From Bacillota bacterium (GTDB lineage Bacteria > Bacillota > Clostridia > Christensenellales > CAG-314): a stretch of 64,000 nucleotides of DNA. The stretch covers positions 62,001 to 126,000 of the forward strand of contig JAEWZT010000001.1 in assembly GCA_023458375.1 (NCBI GenBank), given 5' to 3'. The position numbers and the translations under genes were made by a program. Position 1 is the first letter of the stretch; each line of letters begins with the position of its first letter. This document shows, one piece after another, positions 16,472-25,027 of this stretch. The notes beneath the pieces were generated by a model. It searched no databases, was not told the DNA's origin, and was given only the letters and a program-made list of their open reading frames with translations.

Positions 16472-17494
16472 ATGAAAGAGAGCGTTGAAAAACTTGTAAA
16501 AAACTGTCTTGCGGAATGCGAATCAGCCGACAGTCTGCCGACTTTACAGCAGGCAAAAGTTAAATATCTTGGTAAAAGCGGCGAACTTACGGCGATTTTG
16601 AGGGGCTTAAAAGACCTTGCACCGCAAGAAAGACCTATTGTCGGCAATCTTGTCAACGAAGCGCGCGACCGCCTTGAAGAAGCTTTTTTGAATGCCGAAA
16701 CGCAGCTCAAACAAAAGCTGTTGGAACATCGTCTTGAAAAAGAGAAAGAGGACATTACTCTTGTAAAATATACAAGCCAAAGGGGAACGCTTCACCCTAT
16801 AACGCTTGTTACAAAAGAAATATGCGACATTTTTACAAGTATCGGTTTCAAAGTGCTTCAAGGACCGGAAATTGAAGAGGAGTATTATAACTTTGAATCG
16901 CTAAATATTCCAAAAGGACACCCCGCGAGAGATATGCAAGATTCTTTCTATATTACTGAGGATATTTTGCTTAGGACGCATACCTCGCCCAACCAGATAA
17001 GAACTATGCTAAAAAATCCCCCTCCGTTAAAAATGCTTTGCCCAGGAAGGGTTTACAGGGCCGATTCAGATTCTTCCCACTCGCCCGTGTTTCACCAAAT
17101 AGAAGGGCTTGTGGTGGACAAGCATTTAACGTTGGGCGACCTTTTGGGCACTTTGGACTATTTCGCCAAAAAAATGTTTTCGCCCGACACTAAGGTAAGG
17201 CTGCGCCCTTCCTATTTCCCTTTTACCGAGCCAAGCGTTGAGGTGGACTTAACTTGTTCAAACTGCGGCGCAAAAGGCTGTTCGCTTTGTAAAGGCAGCG
17301 GTTGGGTTGAGATTTTGGGCGCGGGAATGGTTCACCCCAAGGTGCTTGAAAACTGCAATATTGACCCAGGCGAATATAACGGTTTTGCTTTCGGCATAGG
17401 AATTGAGCGCACCGCCATTATCAAATACGGCATCACCGACATACGCTTGTTTTTTGAAAACGATAAACGTTTCCTAAAACAATTTAAGGGATAG
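16472..17494 (+). CDS. pheS: Phenylalanyl-tRNA synthetase alpha subunit
   Basis: The 340-residue catalytic subunit of the (alpha-beta)2 enzyme that charges tRNA-Phe. The N-terminal coiled coil spans about residues 1-85. The class II core shows motif 2 (FHQIEGLVVD, after RVYRADSDSSH) and motif 3 (GFAFGIGIERTAI). The ATG follows AAGGAG at 5-nt spacing. It is controlled by the T-box leader and is followed 12 nt later by pheT. Confidence 0.98.
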   Translation: MKESVEKLVKNCLAECESADSLPTLQQAKVKYLGKSGELTAILRGLKDLAPQERPIVGNLVNEARDRLEEAFLNAETQLKQKLLEHRLEKEKEDITLVKYTSQRGTLHPITLVTKEICDIFTSIGFKVLQGPEIEEEYYNFESLNIPKGHPARDMQDSFYITEDILLRTHTSPNQIRTMLKNPPPLKMLCPGRVYRADSDSSHSPVFHQIEGLVVDKHLTLGDLLGTLDYFAKKMFSPDTKVRLRPSYFPFTEPSVEVDLTCSNCGAKGCSLCKGSGWVEILGAGMVHPKVLENCNIDPGEYNGFAFGIGIERTAIIKYGITDIRLFFENDKRFLKQFKG

Positions 17495-17506
17495 GAGGCA
17501 AATTAA

Positions 17507-19888
17507 ATGAAAGTTACCCTAAATTGGCTTAAAGATTTTGTGGATATTAAAACCGATGTTAACATGCTATGCGAAAAACTCGTGGGCGCCGGCTTTGAAG
17601 TGGAAGAATTAAAATACCTTGGTGATGGATTTTCCAACGTTGTAACGGGTAAAATCTTATCCGTTGAAAAGCACCCCGATGCCGACAAACTTTCGGTGTG
17701 CCAAATTGACGTAGGGGATGAATTGCTGCAAATCGTAACGGGAGCAACCAACGTAAAGGTTGGCGATATTGTCCCCGTTGCAAAACATAATTCCGACTTG
17801 CCTTGCGGAAAACATATCACAAAGGGCAAACTGCGCGGCGTTGAAAGCCGCGGAATGCTTTGCGGCGGCGACGAAATGTGCATTGATGATAATATTTACG
17901 AGGGCGCAAGCGTTGACGGCATAACCATTTTAGATAAAGAGGTAAAAATAGGTGGAAACATCGTTACTGTTTTGGGGCTTGACGATTATCTGTTAGACGT
18001 TAAAATTACCGCCAACAGACCCGACTGCGGAAGTGTTTACGGTTTGGCAAGAGAAATCGCCGTTATACTTGGCGAAAAACTAAAAAATATTGATTTGTCT
18101 TACAAGGAAACAATTGACAAGGCGCTTTCGCAGCATCTTTCTATAAACGTTCAAAACGCGGAACTTTGCCCAAATTACAGCGTAAGCGTAATTGACAATG
18201 TCAAAATCGCGCCCTCCCCCTTATGGCTTAAAAGGCGGCTTGCGCTTTGCGGAATGCGCCCTATAAACAATATTGTGGACATTACCAACTACGTTTTGCT
18301 GGAAATGGGGCAGCCTTTTCACGCCTTTGATTTTAAAGACTTAACGGACAAAACCATAATTGTGCGAAACGCGAACGAAGGAGAACGCATAACCCTTTTG
18401 GACGGAAAAGAGTATTCGCTTAACTCCCAAAACTTAGTTATAGCCGATAAAAAACGCCCCGTGGCATTAGCGGGGATAATGGGGGCAAATTACTCGGGCA
18501 TAAACGCACATACCAAAACCGTTGCCTTTGAGTGCGCGGTATTTAAAAAAGAAAGCGTTCGCCGCACAAGCAGAGAACTGGGCGTCAATTCCGATTCTTC
18601 TTCCCGTTTTGAAAAGGGGCTTGACGGTCATACTTCGTTACTAGCCCTTAAACGCGTTTTGCATCTTGTCGGGTCGCTTAATTGCGCCGACATTGTAAAA
18701 GGGCAAATAAGCTTAGGCGAATTTCCCAAGGAAAGGGAAATTTCCTTTGACATTTGCAGAATAAAAAACCTTTTGGGTATTGAAATACCCAAAAAGGACA
18801 TTACTCGCATTTTAAACAGCTTTGAAATAAAGACAACTATTAAAGGGAAGGAATTAACGTGCGTTATTCCCCCTTACAGACAAGACATTGAACGCGACTG
18901 CGATATAATTGAGGAACTTATCCGCCTTTACGGATATCAACATATCTCTCCCCGTTTCTTGACGGAAACTTCGCCTACCGTAGGCGGTTATACTCAAAGG
19001 GAAAGCCTTACCGATAAGGTAAAAAACGCTTTGGTAGGATACGGATATAATGAATGCGTAACTTATTCTTTCGGCGGAAAAACGCTTTTTGACAAGCTTT
19101 CCCCCGACGGCAAAGCCGACTTAAAGGGCAGCATTCGCCTTAAAAACCCATTGGGAGAAGAGCTAAGCATAATGCGCACAACTTTAAAGGCGCATATGCT
19201 TGAAGTAATTTCGGCAAACCTTGCGCGCGGAAACAGCGAACTTATGCTTTTTGAAGTCGCCGCCGCATATCTGCCAAAAAAACTGCCTTTAACGGAGCTT
19301 GCGCAAGAACCGCTAAAACTTTGCGTAGCCACTACCAAAGAGGACGGTTTTTATATAATAAAAGACCATATTCTTGACCTTTTATCCGCTCTTAATGTTC
19401 CTGTTACACTTGAAAGGGGCGCTACGGAGGATTTGCACCGCGGTGTTGCCGCCTTGCTTAAAAGCGGAGAAAATGAGTTGGGTTATGTCGGGCAAGTCCA
19501 CCCTAAAACGGCGGAAAACTTTTCCATAAATAAAAACGTGTATATTGCCGAACTTGACCTTGATAAAATTATTTCTCTTTCGGGCGGCTTGACAAAATAC
19601 CGCCCCGTGCCGAAATTCCCCGCCATTATGCGCGACTTTGCCTTTATTGTAGAGGACGAACTCCCCGCTCAAAGCTTGATTGAAGAAGTTTTAAAAAATT
19701 GCAGGCATTGCGAAAACGCGCAAGTGTTTGACGTATATAGGGGGGCGCAGATAGGGGAAAATAAAAAAAGCGTTGCGCTGTCGCTAACTTTCAGAGGCGA
19801 ACAAACGCTTCAAGATAAAGACATTGAAGGAGAAATCAGCAAGTGCTTAAAGGCGCTTAACTCCAAATTCGGAGCAGTTTTGAGATGA
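17507..19888 (+). CDS. pheT: Phenylalanyl-tRNA synthetase beta subunit
   Basis: A 793-residue partner of PheS. It has an N-terminal tRNA-binding EMAP-like domain (residues about 40-150), a B3/B4 editing domain that removes Tyr-tRNA-Phe, B5 domains, a catalytic-like core and a C-terminal ferredoxin-fold anticodon-binding domain (last ~95 residues). The length is normal. The ATG follows ATAGGAGG. The stop overlaps the mutS2 start by 4 nt, so mutS2 is in the same transcript and should also answer to the T-box. Confidence 0.98.
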   Translation: MKVTLNWLKDFVDIKTDVNMLCEKLVGAGFEVEELKYLGDGFSNVVTGKILSVEKHPDADKLSVCQIDVGDELLQIVTGATNVKVGDIVPVAKHNSDLPCGKHITKGKLRGVESRGMLCGGDEMCIDDNIYEGASVDGITILDKEVKIGGNIVTVLGLDDYLLDVKITANRPDCGSVYGLAREIAVILGEKLKNIDLSYKETIDKALSQHLSINVQNAELCPNYSVSVIDNVKIAPSPLWLKRRLALCGMRPINNIVDITNYVLLEMGQPFHAFDFKDLTDKTIIVRNANEGERITLLDGKEYSLNSQNLVIADKKRPVALAGIMGANYSGINAHTKTVAFECAVFKKESVRRTSRELGVNSDSSSRFEKGLDGHTSLLALKRVLHLVGSLNCADIVKGQISLGEFPKEREISFDICRIKNLLGIEIPKKDITRILNSFEIKTTIKGKELTCVIPPYRQDIERDCDIIEELIRLYGYQHISPRFLTETSPTVGGYTQRESLTDKVKNALVGYGYNECVTYSFGGKTLFDKLSPDGKADLKGSIRLKNPLGEELSIMRTTLKAHMLEVISANLARGNSELMLFEVAAAYLPKKLPLTELAQEPLKLCVATTKEDGFYIIKDHILDLLSALNVPVTLERGATEDLHRGVAALLKSGENELGYVGQVHPKTAENFSINKNVYIAELDLDKIISLSGGLTKYRPVPKFPAIMRDFAFIVEDELPAQSLIEEVLKNCRHCENAQVFDVYRGAQIGENKKSVALSLTFRGEQTLQDKDIEGEISKCLKALNSKFGAVLR

Positions 19889-22254
19889 TGAACGAAAAAA
19901 CGCTTGAAAAACTTGAATATCAGAAGATTTTAGCGCAGGTGGCAATAAAAACAAGAAGCGCCCTTGCGAAGAGTATTCTTTTGAGTTTTAAGCCGCAAAG
20001 CGATATAAACGAAATTGAGCTTTTGCTCAAACAAACGGGGGAAGCGATAGAATATGCAAACAGCGCTATTTCGCCCGACTTCACTTTTGATGACGCTACC
20101 GCGGTAATTGACAAGGCGCGTATTTCCTCTACGCTTTCAATGAGGGAGCTACTTTTTGTAATGCGCCTTTTAAAGACCTCGCGGCAGCTTAAAGAAAGCA
20201 TAAAAAATTATAAGAGCGAAAGGGTTGCGCTTTTAAGAAGTATGGCGGAGGGACTTTATTCCAACAAGGCTTTTGAGGAACAAATTGATTTTTGCATTAT
20301 ATCGCAAGACGAAATGAACGACAGGGCTTCGGAAAAGCTTTTTACTATCCGCAAAAAGATTAAAAAAGCAAACGCCGATATCCGCGAAACGCTTCAAAAG
20401 TATATGCGTTCAAAGGAACTTGCGCCCTTTATGCAAGACGCTATCGTTACGGTAAGGGAGGGGCGCTATGTCATACCCGTCAAGCAGGAATACAAGTCAG
20501 CTGTAAAAGGTATTGTTCATGACCAATCTTCTTCGGGCTTGACAGTATTTGTTGAACCGCTTGCTGTTGTCAACCTTAATAACGACATTAAAGTGCTTAC
20601 AATTGAGGAAGGCGAAGAAATTGAGCGCATTTTGATTGAGTTTACCAATTCTGTAAGAGGAATGTCCGACTCTTTGGCTAATAACCAGAAAATAATCGCT
20701 CAGCTTGATATTATTTTCGCGCGGGCTAATTACGCTATTGATTGCAGGGCAATTTGCCCCAGAGTTAACGAAAAGGGTTATGTAAACCTCATTAAGGCGC
20801 GCCATCCGCTGTTAAATAAAGACAATATTATTCCCCTTACTATCAATTTGGGAAAAACTTTCCGCATTGTAGTAATTACGGGTCCCAATACCGGCGGAAA
20901 AACCGTTTCCTTAAAAACGATAGGACTTTTTTGCCTTATGGCATACAGCGGATTATTTCTGCCCGCAGACGAGGGCAGCGAGGTAGCCGTCTTTGACGAT
21001 ATTTTTTGCGATATCGGCGACGAACAAAGTATTGAGCAGAGTTTGTCAACGTTTTCAAGCCACATGACAAACATTAAGAGCATCACGCAAAGGGTTACAC
21101 AAAAAAGTTTGGTGCTTTTTGACGAACTGGGCGCGGGTACGGAACCCAACGAGGGGACGGCGCTTGCCCTTGCCATTACGGAGTTTGTGCTTTCGGCAGG
21201 CTGCCGAGCCGTGCTTACTACCCACTACGGTCAACTTAAAGAATTTTCAATGGTAACGGAAGGCGTAGAAAACGCCTGTATGGAGTTTGACTCCGAAACC
21301 TTTGCCCCTACCTATAAACTTATTTTGGGTGTGCCGGGAAGCAGCAATGCCATAGAAATAGCTTCGCGTTTGGGTTTGTCAAAATCAATAATTGATTCCG
21401 CGCGCAGCAAACTTTCAAGCGAAAAAATGTCCTTTGAAAAGATTTTACAGCAGGCTGAAAGAGTTCGGCAAGAAAACGAAAGGCAAAAAGAAGAAGTCAT
21501 GCTAAGCAAAAAAGAGCTTCATACCGAACTGCAAAAAGCAAAGGAACAAAACAAACTGCTGCTTGAAGAAAGGGAAAAGCTTCTTGCCAAAACTCAGCAA
21601 GAGGTCAAGCAGGTTGTAAGAGAGGCAAAAGAAGAGGCGGAGGCGCTTGTTCAAGAGCTCAAAGACATAATGAAGCGCGCCGAATACGACGATTCAACGC
21701 TCTTTAAGGCGCGCTCTTTGGTAAAGCAGGTGTCGGACTTAAAATATTCCGCCGTGCAAGAAAGCGATGAAAAGGATTATTTCATAGGCGAGGCAATTAA
21801 CCTTACGCAAGCGCAAGAAGGAGACTCTGTTTATGTAATGCCCTTAAAAAGCGTGGGCAAAATTATTTCTTTTGACTTAAAGAAAAATACCGCAAACGTA
21901 AGGGTATGGGGAGCAACAACTACGGTAGCGGCAGCCGATCTTTATCAAAGCAAGGACGTTTCGCCGCAAAAAACCTATGAAAAAACCAAAACGACAATAA
22001 ACACCGCTGCGGTAAGCAGTGAAATAAACCTTTTGGGGCAGCGCGTGCTTGAAGCCATGGCAAACGTTGACGATTTTTTAGACCTTGCTTCGCGTTCGGG
22101 GCTTACGGAAGTCAGAATTGTTCACGGAGTAGGAACAGGAAGATTGCGCGAGGGGCTTCACCAGCATTTTAGAAATCACCCCTTGATTGAGAGTTACCGT
22201 TTGGGCAAATACGGCGAGGGCGAGGGCGGCGTGACAATAATTAAATTGAAATAA
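19885..22254 (+). CDS. mutS2: MutS2 / RqcU (ribosome-collision and recombination factor)
   Basis: A 789-residue MutS-family ATPase without the mismatch-recognition domain. In Bacillus, MutS2 splits collided ribosomes and limits recombination. The Walker A GPNTGGKT is near residue 335 and the Walker B FDELGAGTEP near residue 412. A long coiled coil spans about 520-610. The C-terminal Smr domain (last ~80 residues, with LNLLGQRV and VHGVGTGRL) is complete. The pheST-mutS2 order is common in Firmicutes. Confidence 0.96.
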   Translation: MMNEKTLEKLEYQKILAQVAIKTRSALAKSILLSFKPQSDINEIELLLKQTGEAIEYANSAISPDFTFDDATAVIDKARISSTLSMRELLFVMRLLKTSRQLKESIKNYKSERVALLRSMAEGLYSNKAFEEQIDFCIISQDEMNDRASEKLFTIRKKIKKANADIRETLQKYMRSKELAPFMQDAIVTVREGRYVIPVKQEYKSAVKGIVHDQSSSGLTVFVEPLAVVNLNNDIKVLTIEEGEEIERILIEFTNSVRGMSDSLANNQKIIAQLDIIFARANYAIDCRAICPRVNEKGYVNLIKARHPLLNKDNIIPLTINLGKTFRIVVITGPNTGGKTVSLKTIGLFCLMAYSGLFLPADEGSEVAVFDDIFCDIGDEQSIEQSLSTFSSHMTNIKSITQRVTQKSLVLFDELGAGTEPNEGTALALAITEFVLSAGCRAVLTTHYGQLKEFSMVTEGVENACMEFDSETFAPTYKLILGVPGSSNAIEIASRLGLSKSIIDSARSKLSSEKMSFEKILQQAERVRQENERQKEEVMLSKKELHTELQKAKEQNKLLLEEREKLLAKTQQEVKQVVREAKEEAEALVQELKDIMKRAEYDDSTLFKARSLVKQVSDLKYSAVQESDEKDYFIGEAINLTQAQEGDSVYVMPLKSVGKIISFDLKKNTANVRVWGATTTVAAADLYQSKDVSPQKTYEKTKTTINTAAVSSEINLLGQRVLEAMANVDDFLDLASRSGLTEVRIVHGVGTGRLREGLHQHFRNHPLIESYRLGKYGEGEGGVTIIKLK

Positions 22255-22710
22255 CCAAGAATATAATCCATGCAAACCTTTTGGTGTATGCTTTTAGTAA
22301 ACAGCAGTTTTGCGGCAGAAACAAGATAGTGCAATGCAAGCGCGCAAGTGAACTTATAGAATAACTGCAAAAACAGCAGAGTGAAAAAATACTAAAACTA
22401 TAATGCTTAAAAACAGCTATGAAGCAATGAAGAAAAAGCAGGTATTTACATAATATGTATAAACATAAAGACTGCCATCAAAAGTGAAATTATGGATATA
22501 AAATGCTAAGCAAAAGACGGCGGTAAAAACAAGAATGTTTTGCTGCAAAAATGAAATCGCGATATTTAGCAACAAGTGATAGACAGACACAAGAATTATA
22601 GAAAGTGAAAAAAATATCGTGGCTAGTGTTAACTATTTTATTGGCAATTTTTTATGCTTAATGCAGCTGCTTCTAACGGGCACTTTATAAATAACAGGGG
22701 AGTAAAACTA
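22255..22710. other. 456-nt purine-rich intergenic region
   Basis: The + strand is unusually A/G-rich with few C and T. An imperfect hairpin at about 22269-22292, followed by CTTTTAG, may end the pheST-mutS2 transcript. No coding frame is convincing; an upstream in-frame extension of the desulfurase reaches back to 22654 but lacks family similarity. Confidence 0.4.
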
Positions 22711-23841
22711 TTGTTATATTTTGACAACTGCGCTACAACAAGAGTGGACGATGCTGTTCAAGCCGTTGTAGATGAATATAATAGATGCAAATATTTCAAC
22801 CCTTCTTCGCTGCACAAGTTTTCACTTGGCGTTTCAAGGGATATTGCGCAAGCAAAAGAAAATATTCTTTCGCTTTTAAAGGGTGACGGCGATATCGTTT
22901 TTACATCGGGAGGAACGGAGGTCAATAATCTTGCCTTGTCAAGCGTTCTTACAGTAAAAAAGGGTAATATTATCATATCGGCGGGAGAGCATTCTTCTGT
23001 TTTCAATTATGCCCGTCATTTGTCGCAGAAAGGATATGAATTAAGAATATGCCCCCTGCTTGCCGACGGAAGCGTTAACATTGAAGCTTTTTCTTCCCTA
23101 ATAGACGGCAAAACCTTACTTGCCGCCTTTATGCATGTTAACAACGAAACAGGTGCGGTTAACGATATAGCGCGCGCGGCAAAAGTTTTAAAAAACGCAA
23201 ATCCCCGTGCGCTGTTTTTTGCAGACGGCATTCAAGCGGTCGGTAAAATTGACGTTAACTTAAAGGCGTTGGGCGTTGATTTGTATTCATTTTCGGGGCA
23301 CAAAATTCACGCGCCCAAGGGCATAGGGGGGCTTTATGCCGCAAAGGGAAAAAAAATATCTCCCATGATTTTTGGGGGAAATCAGCAGGATGGTAAACGT
23401 TCGGGTACGGAAAACGTGTCGGGAATTATAGCTTTAAGCAAGGCGCTTTCTCTTGCTGTTGGCAATATTCAAAAAAATACTGTCGATTTCATGTCGTATT
23501 CATCTCATCTTGCGGATAACTTTGAAAAGCTCGGCGGCTTTATAAAGATATGCCAAAATACCAGTCCTGCCGTTTTTAGCTGCGCTTTCTACGGTATTGA
23601 ATCGCAGATTCTGCTCAATATGTTGGAGGAGCAAAATATAGTAATAGGGCTAGGTTCAGCCTGCAACGGCAAAAATGCCAGCCGCGTAGTTAAAGAAATT
23701 AACCTTGATAAAAATTACCGCCAAGGTGTAATCAGAATCGGATTTTCCAAGTATAACGACTTTGAACAGGTCAAAATACTTTCCCAAAGTATTTGCGCGT
23801 TTGTGCAAGAAATTAGAAATGTTAAGGGAGTAATAATTTAA
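22711..23841 (+). CDS. Cysteine desulfurase, NifS/IscS family
   Basis: A 376-residue PLP enzyme that takes sulfur from cysteine as a persulfide. The N-terminal LYFDNCATTRVD, the TSGGTEVNNLA segment, the PLP lysine in SGHKIHAPKG and the mobile catalytic-cysteine loop GLGSACNG are all present. I place the start at TTG 22711, eight bases after AGGGGAG, giving a product that begins right at the family's conserved first strand. An ATG at 22654 has no ribosome site. ThiI follows after 4 nt, so this enzyme probably supplies sulfur for 4-thiouridine. Confidence 0.92.
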   Translation: MLYFDNCATTRVDDAVQAVVDEYNRCKYFNPSSLHKFSLGVSRDIAQAKENILSLLKGDGDIVFTSGGTEVNNLALSSVLTVKKGNIIISAGEHSSVFNYARHLSQKGYELRICPLLADGSVNIEAFSSLIDGKTLLAAFMHVNNETGAVNDIARAAKVLKNANPRALFFADGIQAVGKIDVNLKALGVDLYSFSGHKIHAPKGIGGLYAAKGKKISPMIFGGNQQDGKRSGTENVSGIIALSKALSLAVGNIQKNTVDFMSYSSHLADNFEKLGGFIKICQNTSPAVFSCAFYGIESQILLNMLEEQNIVIGLGSACNGKNASRVVKEINLDKNYRQGVIRIGFSKYNDFEQVKILSQSICAFVQEIRNVKGVII

Positions 23842-23845
23842 AAAA

Positions 23846-24994
23846 ATGAAAGTCATAGTATTGAGATATTCGGAAATTTTTCTAAAAGGTCGGAATAAGA
23901 GTTTTTTTGAAAGCGCGCTTATCAGAAACGTAAGGCACGCTTTGCAAGATTTTAACTGCCAATTGACAAAAATCTCTAAGCGCTATATTGTAAGCGGCTA
24001 CAATGAGCAGGATGAAGGGGCAATTATGACGGCTCTTTGCAAAGTTTTCGGGCTTTATTCAATAAGCACCGCCTATATGGTGAAAAGCGATTTAGAAGAA
24101 ATATCCAACGCTTGCATTTCGCTTGCAAAAAATAGCGGAACCTTTAAGATTGAAACCAACAGAGCCGACAAAACTTTTCCCCTTAATTCTTTGGAAATTT
24201 CAGCAAAAATAGGGGGGATTTTGCTTGCCGCAAATAAAAATATAAAAGTTGACGTGCATAATCCCCAATGGACAATTTATATTGACGTGCGCGAGGACAA
24301 ACATTCTCTTTGCTACACCCAAAGCGTGCGCTGTGTTAATGGTATGCCCGTAGGCACGGGCGGTAAGGGCATTTTGCTTTTGTCCGGGGGCATTGACAGC
24401 CCCGTAGCGGGCTATATGATGGCAAAAAGGGGAATGAGTATCCGCGCGCTTCACTTTGAAAGCCATCCATTTACAAGTGTAAAAGCGAAAGAAAAGGTTT
24501 TAAAGCTTGCGAAAATATTAAAAGAATACTGCATCAATATAACAGTTGATGTTGTAAACGTTGCGGATATACAAAAGGCAATTCACGCAAATTGCCCCGA
24601 AAGCTACATGATTACGCTATTAAGACGTTTTATGGTGCGCATCGCTACGCAAATCGCCAAAAAACACAAGGCATCGGCATTGATTACAGGTGAAAGCTTG
24701 GGTCAAGTGGCCAGTCAAACGGTTGAAAGTCTTGCTTCATCGGCTTCCGTTACCGATATGCTTATATTGCGTCCGCTTATCGCCTTTGATAAAGACGAAA
24801 TTGTGGAGGTGGCAAAGAGAATAGGCACATTTGAAACGTCAATAGAACCTTACGAAGATTGCTGCACGGTTTTTTTGCCAAAAAATCCGCTTATTCACCC
24901 TATATTAAAAGAAGTAGAAAGGGAAGAATCTAAACTTGATATTGAATTATTAATTAATGATGCACTATTAAAGGTTGAGTGTATCAGTATTTAG
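23846..24994 (+). CDS. thiI: tRNA 4-thiouridine synthetase ThiI
   Basis: A 382-residue protein that adenylates U8 of tRNA and installs sulfur. It has a ferredoxin-like/THUMP N-terminal half (about 1-165) and a PP-loop ATPase domain with SGGIDSPVAGYMM near residue 180. The C-terminal rhodanese domain of the E. coli enzyme is absent, as in Bacillus ThiI. That fits its pairing with a dedicated desulfurase directly upstream. Confidence 0.95.
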   Translation: MKVIVLRYSEIFLKGRNKSFFESALIRNVRHALQDFNCQLTKISKRYIVSGYNEQDEGAIMTALCKVFGLYSISTAYMVKSDLEEISNACISLAKNSGTFKIETNRADKTFPLNSLEISAKIGGILLAANKNIKVDVHNPQWTIYIDVREDKHSLCYTQSVRCVNGMPVGTGGKGILLLSGGIDSPVAGYMMAKRGMSIRALHFESHPFTSVKAKEKVLKLAKILKEYCINITVDVVNVADIQKAIHANCPESYMITLLRRFMVRIATQIAKKHKASALITGESLGQVASQTVESLASSASVTDMLILRPLIAFDKDEIVEVAKRIGTFETSIEPYEDCCTVFLPKNPLIHPILKEVEREESKLDIELLINDALLKVECISI

Positions 24995-25004
24995 TATTAT
25001 TTAA

Positions 25005-25027
25005 TATATTATTATAAACATAGTATT
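25005..25027. repeat. 23-bp palindrome, copy 2 (degenerate left arm)
   Basis: TATATTAT (6 of 8 matches), 7 nt TATAAAC, then a perfect ATAGTATT. It sits between the convergent thiI and PBP genes; the right arm touches the PBP stop. Confidence 0.5.

Noticed and set aside
22654..22710. ATG start for the cysteine desulfurase at 22654
   Set aside because: No ribosome site, no family similarity in the added 19 residues, and a well-placed AGGGGAG serves TTG 22711.
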